Of a stretch of DNA of 64,000 bases, positions 26,854 to 35,723 are shown piece after piece. A model generated the notes under the pieces. It did no database searches, was not told where the DNA came from, and saw only the letters and a list, made by a program, of their open reading frames with translations. The DNA is taken from the NCBI GenBank assembly GCA_030603695.1, contig JAUVXF010000002.1:62001-126000 (forward strand), written 5' to 3'. How positions within the stretch are numbered: the first letter of the stretch is position 1; each line of letters begins with the position of its first letter. A program made the position numbers and the translations under genes. The DNA comes from Natronohydrobacter sp. Its GTDB lineage: Bacteria; Pseudomonadota; Alphaproteobacteria; Rhodobacterales; Rhodobacteraceae.

Positions 26854-27192
26854 ATGATTGATTGGTCACGCGTTTCGGAATTGTACGAGGATTTTGGGGA
26901 AGAAGAGTTTTCTGAAATCATTGAAGTATTTCTGGAAGAGGGGGTGGAGGGGCTGGAGCAGTTGTCTTTCGCCGAAAGCGATTGTCAGAACATGGCCGCG
27001 TTCCATTTCCTCAAAGGCGCGGCGCTCAACCTTGGCTTTGTCGAACTGTCACAACTTTGTGCGCTGGGCGAAACCGCCGCGCGCGAAGGGCAAGATGTCG
27101 CTTTGCTGAAAGCACAGGTCATGGAACATCTTCCAGCGACATGCGAAATCCTTAAAACAAAATGGAAAGAATACCTTGTAAAGAAAACCTAA
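26854..27192 (+). CDS. HPt (histidine phosphotransfer) domain protein
   Basis: A 112-residue single-domain HPt protein. The phospho-accepting histidine is H51 in AAFHFLKGAALNLGF, matching the HxLKGxxxxLG pattern on a four-helix bundle. The ATG at 26854 is preceded by AAAAGGG; a longer frame to 26743 has no similarity. It is divergent from the REC-PAS-PP2C gene with a 153-base gap, which suggests that it donates to or drains phosphate from that receiver (inference). It ends nine bases before the convergent ilvA stop. Confidence 0.85.
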   Translation: MIDWSRVSELYEDFGEEEFSEIIEVFLEEGVEGLEQLSFAESDCQNMAAFHFLKGAALNLGFVELSQLCALGETAAREGQDVALLKAQVMEHLPATCEILKTKWKEYLVKKT

Positions 27193-27201
27193 CTTAAAAC
27201 C

Positions 27202-28449
27202 TTAAATCACAAACCCTGCGATCACATCGTCTTCGGTAATGTCGGAATAGGTGAAACCCGCAGCGCTCATGCGTGCGAAAAGGCTTGCAAAATTCTCAGG
27301 ACGCACTGTTTCGATCCCGATCAGAACCGTTCCAAAATTGCGCGCGGTTTTCTTGAGATACTCAAATCGCGCAATGTCATCTTCCGGGCCAAGCATCTCC
27401 AGAAAATCGCGCAAGGCGCCGGGGCGTTGCGGCAAGCGCAGGATCATGTATTTCTTGGTGCCCGCATGGCGCATGGCGCGTTCTTTGACTTCGGGCAGGC
27501 GCTCGAAATCAAAATTGCCGCCAGATGTCAGGCAGATAACGGATTTACCGGCGATCTGGGGCGCCAATTCGGGCAGCACATCCAAGGACAGCGCACCAGC
27601 GGGTTCCAAGACGATACCTTCCACATTCAGCATATCCAGCATTGTGATGCAGATGCGGTTTTCCGGGGCGGTAAGCACATGATCGGGGGCAATATTGCGC
27701 AGCTGCGCGAAGGTTAGCGCGCCAATCCGCGCAACCGAGGCACCATCTACAAAGCTGTCGACCTTGTCCAGTGTCACGGGTGCCCCTGCTGCAAGGGCCG
27801 CTGTCAGGCTGGCTCCGCCCGCTGGTTCGACATAGCGCAATGCCGTTTTTGCCCCGCTTTCCCGTAAATAGCGCGTCACGCCCGCGCTTAGCCCACCCCC
27901 GCCCACAGGCAGGATCACCATATCGGGTGCATGGCCCATCTGTTCCAGCATCTCCACCGCGACACTGGCTTGCCCTTCAATCACATCGGCATCGTCAAAG
28001 GGTGACAGGAAATGTGCGCCTTGTTGCTGGCAATGGGCCTGCGCGGCGGCAAGGGATTGATCAAAGAAATCGCCCACCAGCCGGATCGTGACATATTCGC
28101 CGCCAAAGCTGCGGGTTTTCATGATTTTTTGCTGCGGTGTTGTCACTGGCATGAAGATCGTGCCCTGAACCCCGAACTGGCGGCAGGCATAGGCCACGCC
28201 CTGCGCGTGATTGCCTGCACTGGCGCAAACGAAATGGCGCTGGTCGGGGGCAATGGCCAATTGTTTGCGCATGGCATTGAATGCACCGCGAATTTTGTAG
28301 CTGCGCACGGGGCTTAGGTCTTCGCGCTTCAGCCAGATATCCGCGCCAAAACGGTCTGACAGATAGTCATTGCGCAAGAGGGGCGTGGGCGGAAAGATGT
28401 CGCGCATGTCTTGCGTTGCGGCAGTGGCGGCGGTGACAAAGGCGCTCAT
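27202..28449 (-). CDS. ilvA: Threonine ammonia-lyase
   Basis: PLP enzyme that deaminates threonine to 2-oxobutyrate, the entry step of isoleucine synthesis. The 415 residues include the PLP lysine K52 in RSYKIRGA, the phosphate loop PVGGGGLSAG and one C-terminal regulatory ACT-like domain (about 325-415, with KKYMILRLPQRPGALRDFLE). This is the short form found in many bacteria. Whether it is isoleucine-inhibited (biosynthetic) or catabolic is not decided by sequence, but the ACT-like domain favours the biosynthetic role. It overlaps the thioesterase gene upstream (ATGA). Confidence 0.93.
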   Translation of the reverse strand: MSAFVTAATAATQDMRDIFPPTPLLRNDYLSDRFGADIWLKREDLSPVRSYKIRGAFNAMRKQLAIAPDQRHFVCASAGNHAQGVAYACRQFGVQGTIFMPVTTPQQKIMKTRSFGGEYVTIRLVGDFFDQSLAAAQAHCQQQGAHFLSPFDDADVIEGQASVAVEMLEQMGHAPDMVILPVGGGGLSAGVTRYLRESGAKTALRYVEPAGGASLTAALAAGAPVTLDKVDSFVDGASVARIGALTFAQLRNIAPDHVLTAPENRICITMLDMLNVEGIVLEPAGALSLDVLPELAPQIAGKSVICLTSGGNFDFERLPEVKERAMRHAGTKKYMILRLPQRPGALRDFLEMLGPEDDIARFEYLKKTARNFGTVLIGIETVRPENFASLFARMSAAGFTYSDITEDDVIAGFVI

Positions 28450-28871
28450 GGCTGGGCCAGCAAATCTTGCAAGCGCGCGCGAATGGAATCGGGCATGGGG
28501 GCGGATTGGCGCGTTTTGGGATCGAAAAACACCTCTACCAGATCATAGGTGGCATGAACCACGCCTGTATCTGCATGGCACATGCGCAGATGAAAGCTGC
28601 AACTGCGCGTGCCAATCTTGCTGACAACCCCATCAATCACAATCAAATCCCCCGCCGTCAATTCGCGCAAAAAGCGCGTTGTCGCCTGTGCCGTCACGCA
28701 ATGCACCCCGTAGCTTTCCAGCATCTGGCTATAGGGCAGGCCAAGGCGTGCCCATATGTGATAGGCGGCATCATCGAAGAATGGCGCATAATGGCGCACA
28801 TTCATATGCCCGAAATGATCATGGTGCCAGGGGTGAATCACGCCGCGCATCAGTTCCAGCCTGTCTTGCAT
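28446..28871 (-). CDS. Acyl-CoA thioesterase, hotdog fold
   Basis: A 141-residue hotdog protein of the 4-hydroxybenzoyl-CoA thioesterase type. It has HPWHHDHFGHMNVRHYAPFFDDAAYH near the N-terminus, where the active Asp is replaced by a His-Asp-His-Phe-Gly-His-Met-Asn pattern common in YbgC-like enzymes. The core strand FLRELTAGDLIVIDG follows. The start at 28871 is the first ATG; the frame is open to 28907. It is translated into ilvA by a four-base overlap. The natural acyl-CoA substrate is unknown. Confidence 0.82.
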   Translation of the reverse strand: MQDRLELMRGVIHPWHHDHFGHMNVRHYAPFFDDAAYHIWARLGLPYSQMLESYGVHCVTAQATTRFLRELTAGDLIVIDGVVSKIGTRSCSFHLRMCHADTGVVHATYDLVEVFFDPKTRQSAPMPDSIRARLQDLLAQP

Positions 28872-29002
28872 GGGCGGATCCCTTCCCTTTCGTGCAAGAC
28901 TTAGCATATAAGCGCCATTTGCAAAGCCCCGCAGCCCTTGCAGCGCGCGCCAGATGCCAATAGACGCATGCTGAACTGGCCCTGCAACGCAACGGAGTGA
29001 TC

Positions 29003-30244
29003 ATGTCCGCCCCAAAACGCGCCCCCAAGAAAGTCGTGCTTGCCTATTCGGGCGGGCTGGATACCTCTATCATCCTGAAATGGCTGAAAACCGAATATGA
29101 TTGCGAGGTTGTCACCTTCACCGCCGATCTGGGGCAGGGGGAAGAGCTGGAACCCGCGCGCGAAAAGGCCCTGCTGCTGGGGATCGCGCCAGAGAATATT
29201 TATATCGAAGATCTGCGCGAAGAATTTGTGCGCGATTTTGTTTTCCCCATGTTCCGCGCCAATGCGGTTTATGAGGGGCTGTATCTGCTGGGCACATCCA
29301 TTGCGCGACCGTTGATTTCCAAGCGGTTGGTGGAAATTGCCGCCATGACGGGCGCAGATGCGGTTGCGCATGGCGCAACCGGCAAGGGCAATGACCAGGT
29401 GCGGTTTGAACTTTCGGCCTATGCGCTGAACCCCGATATCAAGGTGATCGCACCTTGGCGCGAATGGGATCTGACATCGCGCACCAGGCTTCTGGAATTT
29501 GCAGAAGCAAACCAAATCCCCATCGCCAAAGACAAGCGCGGAGAGGCGCCCTTCTCGGTGGATGCGAACCTTTTGCACACCTCGTCCGAGGGGAAGGTTC
29601 TGGAAAACCCGGCCGATGAAGCGCCCGATTATGTCTATCAGCGCACCGTAAACCCCGAAGATGCGCCCGATACGCCTGAAGTGATTGAAATCACCTTCGA
29701 GAAGGGTGATGCCGTGGCCATCAATGGCGTGGCGCTTTCGCCCGCAACGATCCTGACCCAGCTGAACGACTATGGCCGCAAGCATGGAATCGGGCGTCTG
29801 GATTTCGTGGAAAACCGCTTTGTCGGTATGAAATCGCGCGGGGTGTATGAAACACCGGGCGGCACGATCCTGCTGGAAGCGCATCGTGGCATTGAGCAGA
29901 TCACGCTGGATAGCGGCGCGGGCCATTTGAAAGACAGCCTGATGCCGCGCTATGCAGAGTTGATCTATAACGGCTTCTGGTTCTCTCCAGAGCGCGAGAT
30001 GCTGCAAGCGCTGATCGACAAGAGCCAGGAACATGTGAGCGGGACTGTGCGTCTGAAACTGTATAAAGGCCATGTGCGCACCATCGGGCGGTGGTCGGAT
30101 CACAGCCTCTATTCCGAGGCGCATGTGACATTTGAAGAAGATGCGGGCGCCTATGATCAGAAAGACGCCGCAGGGTTCATCCAGCTGAACGCGCTGCGCC
30201 TGAAATTGCTGGCCGCGCGCAATCGGCGGCTGAAAAAAGGCTAA
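29003..30244 (+). CDS. argG: Argininosuccinate synthase
   Basis: Joins citrulline and aspartate with ATP in the penultimate step of arginine synthesis. The 413 residues begin with the ATP P-loop AYSGGLDTS (14-22), then [22 protein letters not shown] and APWREWDL, all diagnostic. The ribosome site GGAG (28993-28996) is spaced six bases from the ATG at 29003. A strong intrinsic terminator closes the gene at 30261. argC lies about 30 kb away in the same window, so arg genes are dispersed. Confidence 0.98.
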   Translation: MSAPKRAPKKVVLAYSGGLDTSIILKWLKTEYDCEVVTFTADLGQGEELEPAREKALLLGIAPENIYIEDLREEFVRDFVFPMFRANAVYEGLYLLGTSIARPLISKRLVEIAAMTGADAVAHGATGKGNDQVRFELSAYALNPDIKVIAPWREWDLTSRTRLLEFAEANQIPIAKDKRGEAPFSVDANLLHTSSEGKVLENPADEAPDYVYQRTVNPEDAPDTPEVIEITFEKGDAVAINGVALSPATILTQLNDYGRKHGIGRLDFVENRFVGMKSRGVYETPGGTILLEAHRGIEQITLDSGAGHLKDSLMPRYAELIYNGFWFSPEREMLQALIDKSQEHVSGTVRLKLYKGHVRTIGRWSDHSLYSEAHVTFEEDAGAYDQKDAAGFIQLNALRLKLLAARNRRLKKG

Positions 30245-30260
30245 GCGCCGCCTATCTATC

Positions 30261-30287
30261 ACCAGAGGCGCCCGCGCCTCTGGTTTT
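30261..30287 (+). terminator. Intrinsic terminator of argG
   Basis: ACCAGAGGCGC (30261-30271) pairs with GCGCCTCTGGT (30274-30284), followed by TTTT (30284-30287). It lies 16 bases after the argG stop. Confidence 0.8.
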
Positions 30288-30306
30288 GCGACAGAAGGGG
30301 ATTTCC

Positions 30307-31821
30307 ATGTCAAAGCCGATTGTATTGTGCATTCTGGATGGCTGGGGCCTGTCACAGGCGCAAGAAGGCAATGCCGTTGCCTTGGCTGATACCCCCAATT
30401 ACGACCGCGTGATGCGCGATTGCCCAACAGCCACGCTGATTACCCATGGGCCGGATGTCGGCCTGCCCAGCGGGCAGATGGGCAATTCCGAAGTGGGCCA
30501 TACCAATATCGGTGCGGGCCGTGTGGTGGCGATGGATCTGGGCCAGATTGATCTGGCGATTGAAGATGGCAGCTATGCCAGCAACCCCGCGCTTTTGGCC
30601 TTCATTGCCAAGTTGCGCGATACCGGGGGGGCGGCACATCTGCTGGCGCTTGTCTCTGACGGCGGGGTGCATGGGCATGTGCAGCATTTGCAGGCCACGT
30701 TGCGTATTCTTTCGGCGGCGGGTGTGCCTGTTGTGATCCATGCCATGACGGATGGGCGCGATGTCGCGCCGCGCTCTGCCGATGGGTTCTTGCAGGCATT
30801 GGAGCAGGATTTGCCTACCCTTGCACGCATTGGCACGGTCACAGGGCGGTATTACGCCATGGATCGTGACAACAGATGGGAGCGTGTCGCCCGCGCCTAT
30901 GCGGCCATCATCCGCGCCGAAGGTTTGGCTGCGGCAACGGCGACAGATGCCGTGGCCGCCGCCTATGCACGCGGTGAGAATGACGAATTCATCCTGCCCA
31001 GCGTTATCGCGGGCTATGGCGGGGTAAAGCCGGGGGATGGGCTGTTTTGCCTGAATTTCCGCGCCGACCGTGCGCGCGAGATTTTGGCCGCACTTTGCGC
31101 CCCCGCCTTCACCGGCTTTGACAGGGGCAAAGCCCCCGACTGGGCGGCGGCTTTGGGCATGGTGGAATATTCGGATGCCCATAATGCTTTCCTGTCCACC
31201 GTCTTTCCAAAGCGCGACATTCGCAATGGTTTGGGCGCATGGGTGGCCCAGCATGGCTTGCGCCAGTTTCGGCTGGCGGAGACAGAGAAATACCCCCATG
31301 TCACGTTTTTCCTGAATGGCGGCAAGGAAGAGGCAGAACCGGGCGAAGACCGCTTTATGCCGTCCAGCCCGAAAGTGGCCACCTATGATTTGCAACCCGA
31401 AATGGCTGCGCCAGAAGTCGGGGCACGACTGGTGCAGGCGATCGGCGAGGGGTATGACCTGATCGTGGTGAATTTCGCCAATCCCGACATGGTGGGCCAT
31501 ACAGGCGATCTGGCCGCCGCCGCGCGCGCCTGCGAGGCTGTGGATAACGCCCTTGGCGCATCCCTTGCAGCGCTGGAGAAGGCGGGCGGCACAATGGTTC
31601 TGACAGCAGATCATGGCAATTGCGAGACCATGATCGACCCAGAGACAGGCGGCGCGCACACGGCCCATACCCTGAACCCCGTGCCCCTTGCCCTGATCGG
31701 CGGGCCAGAAGGGGTCGGGTTGCGCGCGGGGCGGCTGGCAGATGTCGCGCCCACGCTGCTGGCGCTTTTGGGATTGCCTCAACCGCCAGAGATGACGGGC
31801 GAAAGCCTGCTGGTTCCGTAA
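30307..31821 (+). CDS. gpmI: 2,3-bisphosphoglycerate-independent phosphoglycerate mutase
   Basis: Manganese-dependent enzyme that interconverts 3- and 2-phosphoglycerate in glycolysis. The 504 residues have the alkaline-phosphatase-like core: ILDGWG (9-14), phosphorylated Ser61 in GQMGNSEVGHTNIGAGR, DGRD, and the C-terminal metal site TADHGNCE with GGAHTAHT. The start at 30307 follows AGAAGGGGA. The envC-like gene begins on the last base of its stop codon (TAATG at 31819), so the two are tightly coupled. Confidence 0.97.
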   Translation: MSKPIVLCILDGWGLSQAQEGNAVALADTPNYDRVMRDCPTATLITHGPDVGLPSGQMGNSEVGHTNIGAGRVVAMDLGQIDLAIEDGSYASNPALLAFIAKLRDTGGAAHLLALVSDGGVHGHVQHLQATLRILSAAGVPVVIHAMTDGRDVAPRSADGFLQALEQDLPTLARIGTVTGRYYAMDRDNRWERVARAYAAIIRAEGLAAATATDAVAAAYARGENDEFILPSVIAGYGGVKPGDGLFCLNFRADRAREILAALCAPAFTGFDRGKAPDWAAALGMVEYSDAHNAFLSTVFPKRDIRNGLGAWVAQHGLRQFRLAETEKYPHVTFFLNGGKEEAEPGEDRFMPSSPKVATYDLQPEMAAPEVGARLVQAIGEGYDLIVVNFANPDMVGHTGDLAAAARACEAVDNALGASLAALEKAGGTMVLTADHGNCETMIDPETGGAHTAHTLNPVPLALIGGPEGVGLRAGRLADVAPTLLALLGLPQPPEMTGESLLVP

Positions 31822-32921
31822 TGACGCGCGCAGGGCTTGCGGGGCTGTTCTGTCTGGCTTTGGCGGGTATGGCCAACGCAGACCCTGCCGAACGCGCCAT
31901 GGCAGCTGCGCAGGCGCTGGAAGCCGCTACGCAGGCCATGCAGGCCGCGCAGTCCGGGCGCGACCAGATTGCAGCCCTGTCGCAAACGATCCAATCCTAT
32001 GAGGATGGCATGATTGCGTTGCGCGATGGGTTGCGCAGTGCGCAGGTTCAAGAAGCTGCGCTGGCGCAGCAATTCGCCGCGCGGGGGGAGGATTTGGCAC
32101 GCCTGCTCTCTGTGTTGATGGCGACCGAGCGTCTGGATACGTCACTGGGCTATCTGCATCCTGACGGCGCGTTGGAAGCTGCGCGCGCGGGGATGCTGCT
32201 CTCTGATGTAACGCCCGCACTGGCCCGGGATGTCGTGGAATTGCGCAATGCGCTGGAAGATTTGCGCGCCTTGCGCCGGGCGCGGCAATTTGGACTTTTG
32301 GCGCTGGAACAAGGGTTGGTGGCGGCACAAGAGGCACGGGTTGCCTTGGCGCAGGCAATTTCGGATCGTGGCCCCCTGCCGCAAAACCTGACAGATGCGC
32401 CCGCCCAGTTGGAAGCGCTTGCGCGCAATGCCGCCACACTCAGCGATTTCGCCATTGAATTGGCCGATCGCCCGCTTGTGTCTGAAAGCCGCACGGCACG
32501 CACCTTTCGCGCGGCAAAGGGCACATTGCCTCTGCCCGTGCGCGCAACGCTGTTGCACCGCTTCAACCAGCCAGATGCGGCCGGGGTGGTGCGGCAGGGC
32601 CTGGTTTTCGCGGCTGCACCAGAGGCATTGGTCACAGCGCCCTGGCAAGCAACCGTGCGCTATGCAGGCCCCTTGGCGGGGCACGGGATCATTGTGATCC
32701 TGGAGCCGGGTGAAGAGATGCTGCTTGTGCTGGCGGGCTTGGGCGCGTCTTTGGTGCAAACCGGCGAAATCCTGCCGCAAGGGGCACCGATTGGTATGAT
32801 GCCTGTGGGGCAATCTGGCGAAATCCCCTCTGGCAGTCGGAGCCAAACACTCTATTTTGAATTGAGAGAAGCGGGGAATCCCATTGACCCAGAGCCTTGG
32901 TTCGCATTGAGTGGGTCTTAA
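31821..32921 (+). CDS. EnvC-like murein hydrolase activator
   Basis: A 366-residue exported protein with signal peptide (TRAGLAGLFCLALAGMANA-D), long coiled coil (about 22-215) and a C-terminal LytM/M23 domain (about 250-360). The zinc ligands of active M23 peptidases are missing: the usual HLHFE is SQTLYFE. This points to an EnvC/NlpD-type activator of amidases at the division septum rather than a peptidase. The order gpmI-envC-ctpA-rppH recurs widely in alphaproteobacteria, to my knowledge. Its start overlaps the gpmI stop by one base. Confidence 0.85.
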   Translation: MTRAGLAGLFCLALAGMANADPAERAMAAAQALEAATQAMQAAQSGRDQIAALSQTIQSYEDGMIALRDGLRSAQVQEAALAQQFAARGEDLARLLSVLMATERLDTSLGYLHPDGALEAARAGMLLSDVTPALARDVVELRNALEDLRALRRARQFGLLALEQGLVAAQEARVALAQAISDRGPLPQNLTDAPAQLEALARNAATLSDFAIELADRPLVSESRTARTFRAAKGTLPLPVRATLLHRFNQPDAAGVVRQGLVFAAAPEALVTAPWQATVRYAGPLAGHGIIVILEPGEEMLLVLAGLGASLVQTGEILPQGAPIGMMPVGQSGEIPSGSRSQTLYFELREAGNPIDPEPWFALSGS

Positions 32922-32997
32922 GTTTCCCGATAATACCCTAAGGGTAGGGCAGCGCGACAGGCCGGGGCTGTGCTTTGGCAAGATAGGATAAAGCGGT

Positions 32998-34332
32998 ATG
33001 AACAAATATGTTATGGCAGGTCTTGGCGGCGTCATTGGCGGGGTTTTGCTTGCAACCCAGGTTGCCGGGCCTTTGCTGGCGCAAGAGCGCGTGCGCGCGA
33101 CTTCCGTTTATGACCAGCTTGATCTGTTCGGTGATGTGTTCGAACGTATCCGCAACCAATATGTTGAAGAACCCGACACCGCCAAGCTGATAGAAGCGGC
33201 TATAAACGGCATGCTCATGTCACTTGATCCGCATTCAGGCTATATGCCGCCAGATGATTTTGACGATATGCGCACCCAGACGCGCGGCTCTTTCGGGGGC
33301 TTGGGGATAGAGGTGACGCAGGAAGATGGTTTTATCAAGGTTGTAACGCCCATGGATGGCACGCCCGCCGACAAGGCCGGGGTGGAACCGGGCGATATCA
33401 TTACCCATGTGGACGGTGAATCGCTGATGGGGCTGAATCTGGCGCAAGCGGTGGATATGATGCGCGGGCCTGTAGGGTCTGAAATCATCATCACTGTTGT
33501 GCGCAGCGGGGTTGCAGAACCCTTTGATCTGTCGATAATCCGCGACACGATCCGTTTGCAGGCCGTGCGCGTGCGCACAGAGGGCGATATCGTGATTTTG
33601 CGCGTCACCACCTTCAACGAGCAGACTTTTCCCAATCTGCGCGATGGCCTGAACGAGGCGATTGCAGAGCTTGGCGGCCAAGAAAACCTTGGCGGCGTGG
33701 TGCTGGATTTGCGCAATAACCCCGGTGGGCTGCTGACACAGGCAATCCAGGTTTCTGATGCGTTCCTCGATCAGGGCGAGATCGTTTCGACCCGTGGACG
33801 CGAGGAAGGTGCTGGAGAGCGGTTCAACTCGCAACCCGGCGATCTTATCAACGGCAAGCCTTTGGTGGTGCTTATCAACTCCGGCTCTGCCTCGGCGTCA
33901 GAAATTGTGGCGGGCGCGCTGCAAGATCACCGCCGCGCAATTGTGGTTGGAACCCGCAGCTTTGGCAAAGGTTCGGTTCAGACCGTGATGCCCTTGCGCG
34001 GGGATGGTGCGATCCGTCTGACAACATCGCTGTATTACACCCCCTCTGGCCGCTCTATTCAGGCTTTGGGTGTTTCACCAGATATCTTGGTTGAACAACC
34101 ACGCCGACAGCCGATTGAAGAGGGCGAGGAGCAGGCTGCACCGCGCACCCGGTCGGAAAATGATCTGCGTGGCCGGTTGGAAAACCGTGACATGTCCGAG
34201 GACGAGCGCCGGCAGATGGAAGAAGAGCGCCAGCAGGCCGAAGATGTGGCGCGGCTGCGCGACGAGGATTATCAACTCGCCTATGCGCTTGATATTCTGC
34301 GCGGCCTGACAGCGCTGAACGGCCAAAAATGA
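32998..34332 (+). CDS. ctpA: Carboxy-terminal processing protease CtpA (S41)
   Basis: Periplasmic serine protease of 444 residues. It has a signal/anchor segment (residues 4-28), a PDZ domain (about 95-165, [17 protein letters not shown] ... [14 protein letters not shown]) and the S41 core. The core contains [14 protein letters not shown], the catalytic Ser in [10 protein letters not shown] and the catalytic Lys in RSFGKGSVQ. The acidic and charged C-terminal tail (about 360-430) is typical. CtpA enzymes trim or degrade cell-envelope proteins, often peptidoglycan hydrolases, which fits its position after the EnvC-like gene. The stop overlaps rppH (ATGA at 34329). Confidence 0.93.
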   Translation: MNKYVMAGLGGVIGGVLLATQVAGPLLAQERVRATSVYDQLDLFGDVFERIRNQYVEEPDTAKLIEAAINGMLMSLDPHSGYMPPDDFDDMRTQTRGSFGGLGIEVTQEDGFIKVVTPMDGTPADKAGVEPGDIITHVDGESLMGLNLAQAVDMMRGPVGSEIIITVVRSGVAEPFDLSIIRDTIRLQAVRVRTEGDIVILRVTTFNEQTFPNLRDGLNEAIAELGGQENLGGVVLDLRNNPGGLLTQAIQVSDAFLDQGEIVSTRGREEGAGERFNSQPGDLINGKPLVVLINSGSASASEIVAGALQDHRRAIVVGTRSFGKGSVQTVMPLRGDGAIRLTTSLYYTPSGRSIQALGVSPDILVEQPRRQPIEEGEEQAAPRTRSENDLRGRLENRDMSEDERRQMEEERQQAEDVARLRDEDYQLAYALDILRGLTALNGQK

Positions 34333-34814
34333 CGCCACAGGCGATTGCAGCCCTGCCGTATCGGCCTTGTGTGGGGGTGATGCTGATTAACCCGCAAGGG
34401 CTTATCTTCGCCGCACAGCGCATAGATAGCCCAACCCCTGCCTGGCAGATGCCGCAGGGCGGAATTGATCCGGGCGAAAACCCCGGCACAGCCGCATTGC
34501 GCGAATTGGAAGAAGAAATCAGCGTCACCCCCGATCTTGTGGCCCCGCTGGGCGAAACGCAAGACTGGCTCCGCTATGATTTGCCCCCGGATATGGTGCC
34601 AAATATCTGGAATGGCCGCTATCGGGGCCAAAAACAGCGTTGGTTCCTGATGCGCTATCAAGGGCGGGATGAGCAAATAAATCTGGCCACAGCGCATCCC
34701 GAATTTTCGGCTTGGCGCTGGATTGGGGCCGAAGAAATGCTTGCCGCAATCGTGCCGTTCAAGCGCGATCTCTATGCACAGGTGATTTCAGAGTTTCGCG
34801 CGCATCTGGCGTGA
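34329..34814 (+). CDS. rppH: RNA pyrophosphohydrolase RppH
   Basis: Nudix enzyme of 161 residues that removes pyrophosphate from 5'-triphosphate mRNA, starting RNase E decay, or hydrolyses dinucleoside polyphosphates. The N-terminus [21 protein letters not shown] and the Nudix box (44-66, with RELEEE at 58-63) match the RppH/IalA family, as does the block [18 protein letters not shown]. It begins within the ctpA stop (ATGA), and it ends seven bases before the convergent RDD gene. Confidence 0.95.
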   Translation: MTPQAIAALPYRPCVGVMLINPQGLIFAAQRIDSPTPAWQMPQGGIDPGENPGTAALRELEEEISVTPDLVAPLGETQDWLRYDLPPDMVPNIWNGRYRGQKQRWFLMRYQGRDEQINLATAHPEFSAWRWIGAEEMLAAIVPFKRDLYAQVISEFRAHLA

Positions 34815-34821
34815 ATGCCGC

Positions 34822-35256
34822 TTACTCTGGCGCGGTTATGTGCAACATCGTGGTGCGCAAAAAGACATCATGCAAGCCCTGCCGATAGGGCGAGAGCAAG
34901 ATCATCGCCATAGAGGCGATTTGCAGCGGAAAGATTGTCCAGAGCGCGGCATGCAAAGCGCTATAACCCAAGGCTGTCATGGGATCGGGGCTGCGGCCAT
35001 CCAGCTGGCGCCATTTGAGCGCTGTGACCATCATCCCAAATGTCGCCCCATAGCGCGCCAGCATCACCGTGCGATAGGCGATAGAGATGGTCGCAAACAG
35101 GATTGGCAAAAAGAACAGACTGACAAAGAATGTCAGCAGCACACCCAGAAACGAGAGTATGCAGACTGCAACAAAGTCGATCGCCCAGGCCAGCGCCCGC
35201 TTGATCGGCACATCGCGGTAGAATTCGGGCTGTAACTGGGGGTCTGGCAAGGTCAT
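34822..35256 (-). CDS. RDD family membrane protein
   Basis: A 144-residue protein with RDD domain: the name-giving charged residues sit in VPIKRALAWAIDFV, and membrane helices lie at about 25-65 and 95-125. The central block YGATFGMMVTALKW corresponds to the family's conserved ATxGK region. Function unknown; members have been proposed as small transporters. Its start overlaps the stop of the YbaK gene (ATGA at 35253-35256), so the two are translated together. Confidence 0.82.
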   Translation of the reverse strand: MTLPDPQLQPEFYRDVPIKRALAWAIDFVAVCILSFLGVLLTFFVSLFFLPILFATISIAYRTVMLARYGATFGMMVTALKWRQLDGRSPDPMTALGYSALHAALWTIFPLQIASMAMILLSPYRQGLHDVFLRTTMLHITAPE

Positions 35257-35720
35257 TCTGTGAAATCCGCAAGTTTGGCATTGGCCAGAGAGATAAGCAC
35301 TTGCGGTGCGATTGAAAAGACATGGCGCGGCGTGCCTGCGGCGGCCCAGACCTGTGAAAAATCCATCAGGCGCGGATCAATCCATGTGTCAGAAGGCGTG
35401 AGATGGCCAACCGGTGATACCCCGCCTATGGCAAAGCCTGTTTTGGCACGCACCAGATTTGCATCGGCGCGCCCCAAAGCCTCGCCCGCAAGCTCCGAGG
35501 CTTTGGCGGCATCAATCCGGTTGCCGCCTGCCGTCAGAAACAGCTTGATACTGCCGCTTTGCTGGCCGCAAAAGATGATGGATTTTACGATCTGGTCAAT
35601 CTCGCACCCGCAAGCCTGCGCTGCAAGTTCTGCCGTGCGGGCCTCGCCTGCCTCGGAAATCGTGTTGGGCAGGCCCGCATCCTGTAAGGCGCGGGCCACG
35701 CGGGCAAGGGATTTGCTCAT
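35253..35720 (-). CDS. YbaK/EbsC family aminoacyl-tRNA deacylase
   Basis: A 155-residue trans-editing protein of the INS superfamily that hydrolyses mischarged aminoacyl-tRNA (Cys-tRNA-Pro or Ala-tRNA-Pro). Seen: ARTAELAAQACGCEIDQIVKSIIFCG with the conserved lysine (about residue 46), ASELAGEALGRADANLV and the glycine-rich GFAIGGVSPVGH. These assign the family; the exact amino acid edited cannot be told. It lies only three bases from the aminotransferase stop and is coupled to the RDD gene. Confidence 0.88.
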   Translation of the reverse strand: MSKSLARVARALQDAGLPNTISEAGEARTAELAAQACGCEIDQIVKSIIFCGQQSGSIKLFLTAGGNRIDAAKASELAGEALGRADANLVRAKTGFAIGGVSPVGHLTPSDTWIDPRLMDFSQVWAAAGTPRHVFSIAPQVLISLANAKLADFTE

Positions 35721-35723
35721 CCC

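Noticed and set aside
28901-30427. Very long open frame (508 codons) antisense to argG
   Set aside because: argG is unmistakable on the plus strand. In GC-rich DNA with strong third-position bias antisense frames stay open by chance, and this one has no family motif or ribosome site.
30352-31782. 476-codon open frame antisense to gpmI
   Set aside because: Same reason; gpmI has all catalytic motifs on the other strand.
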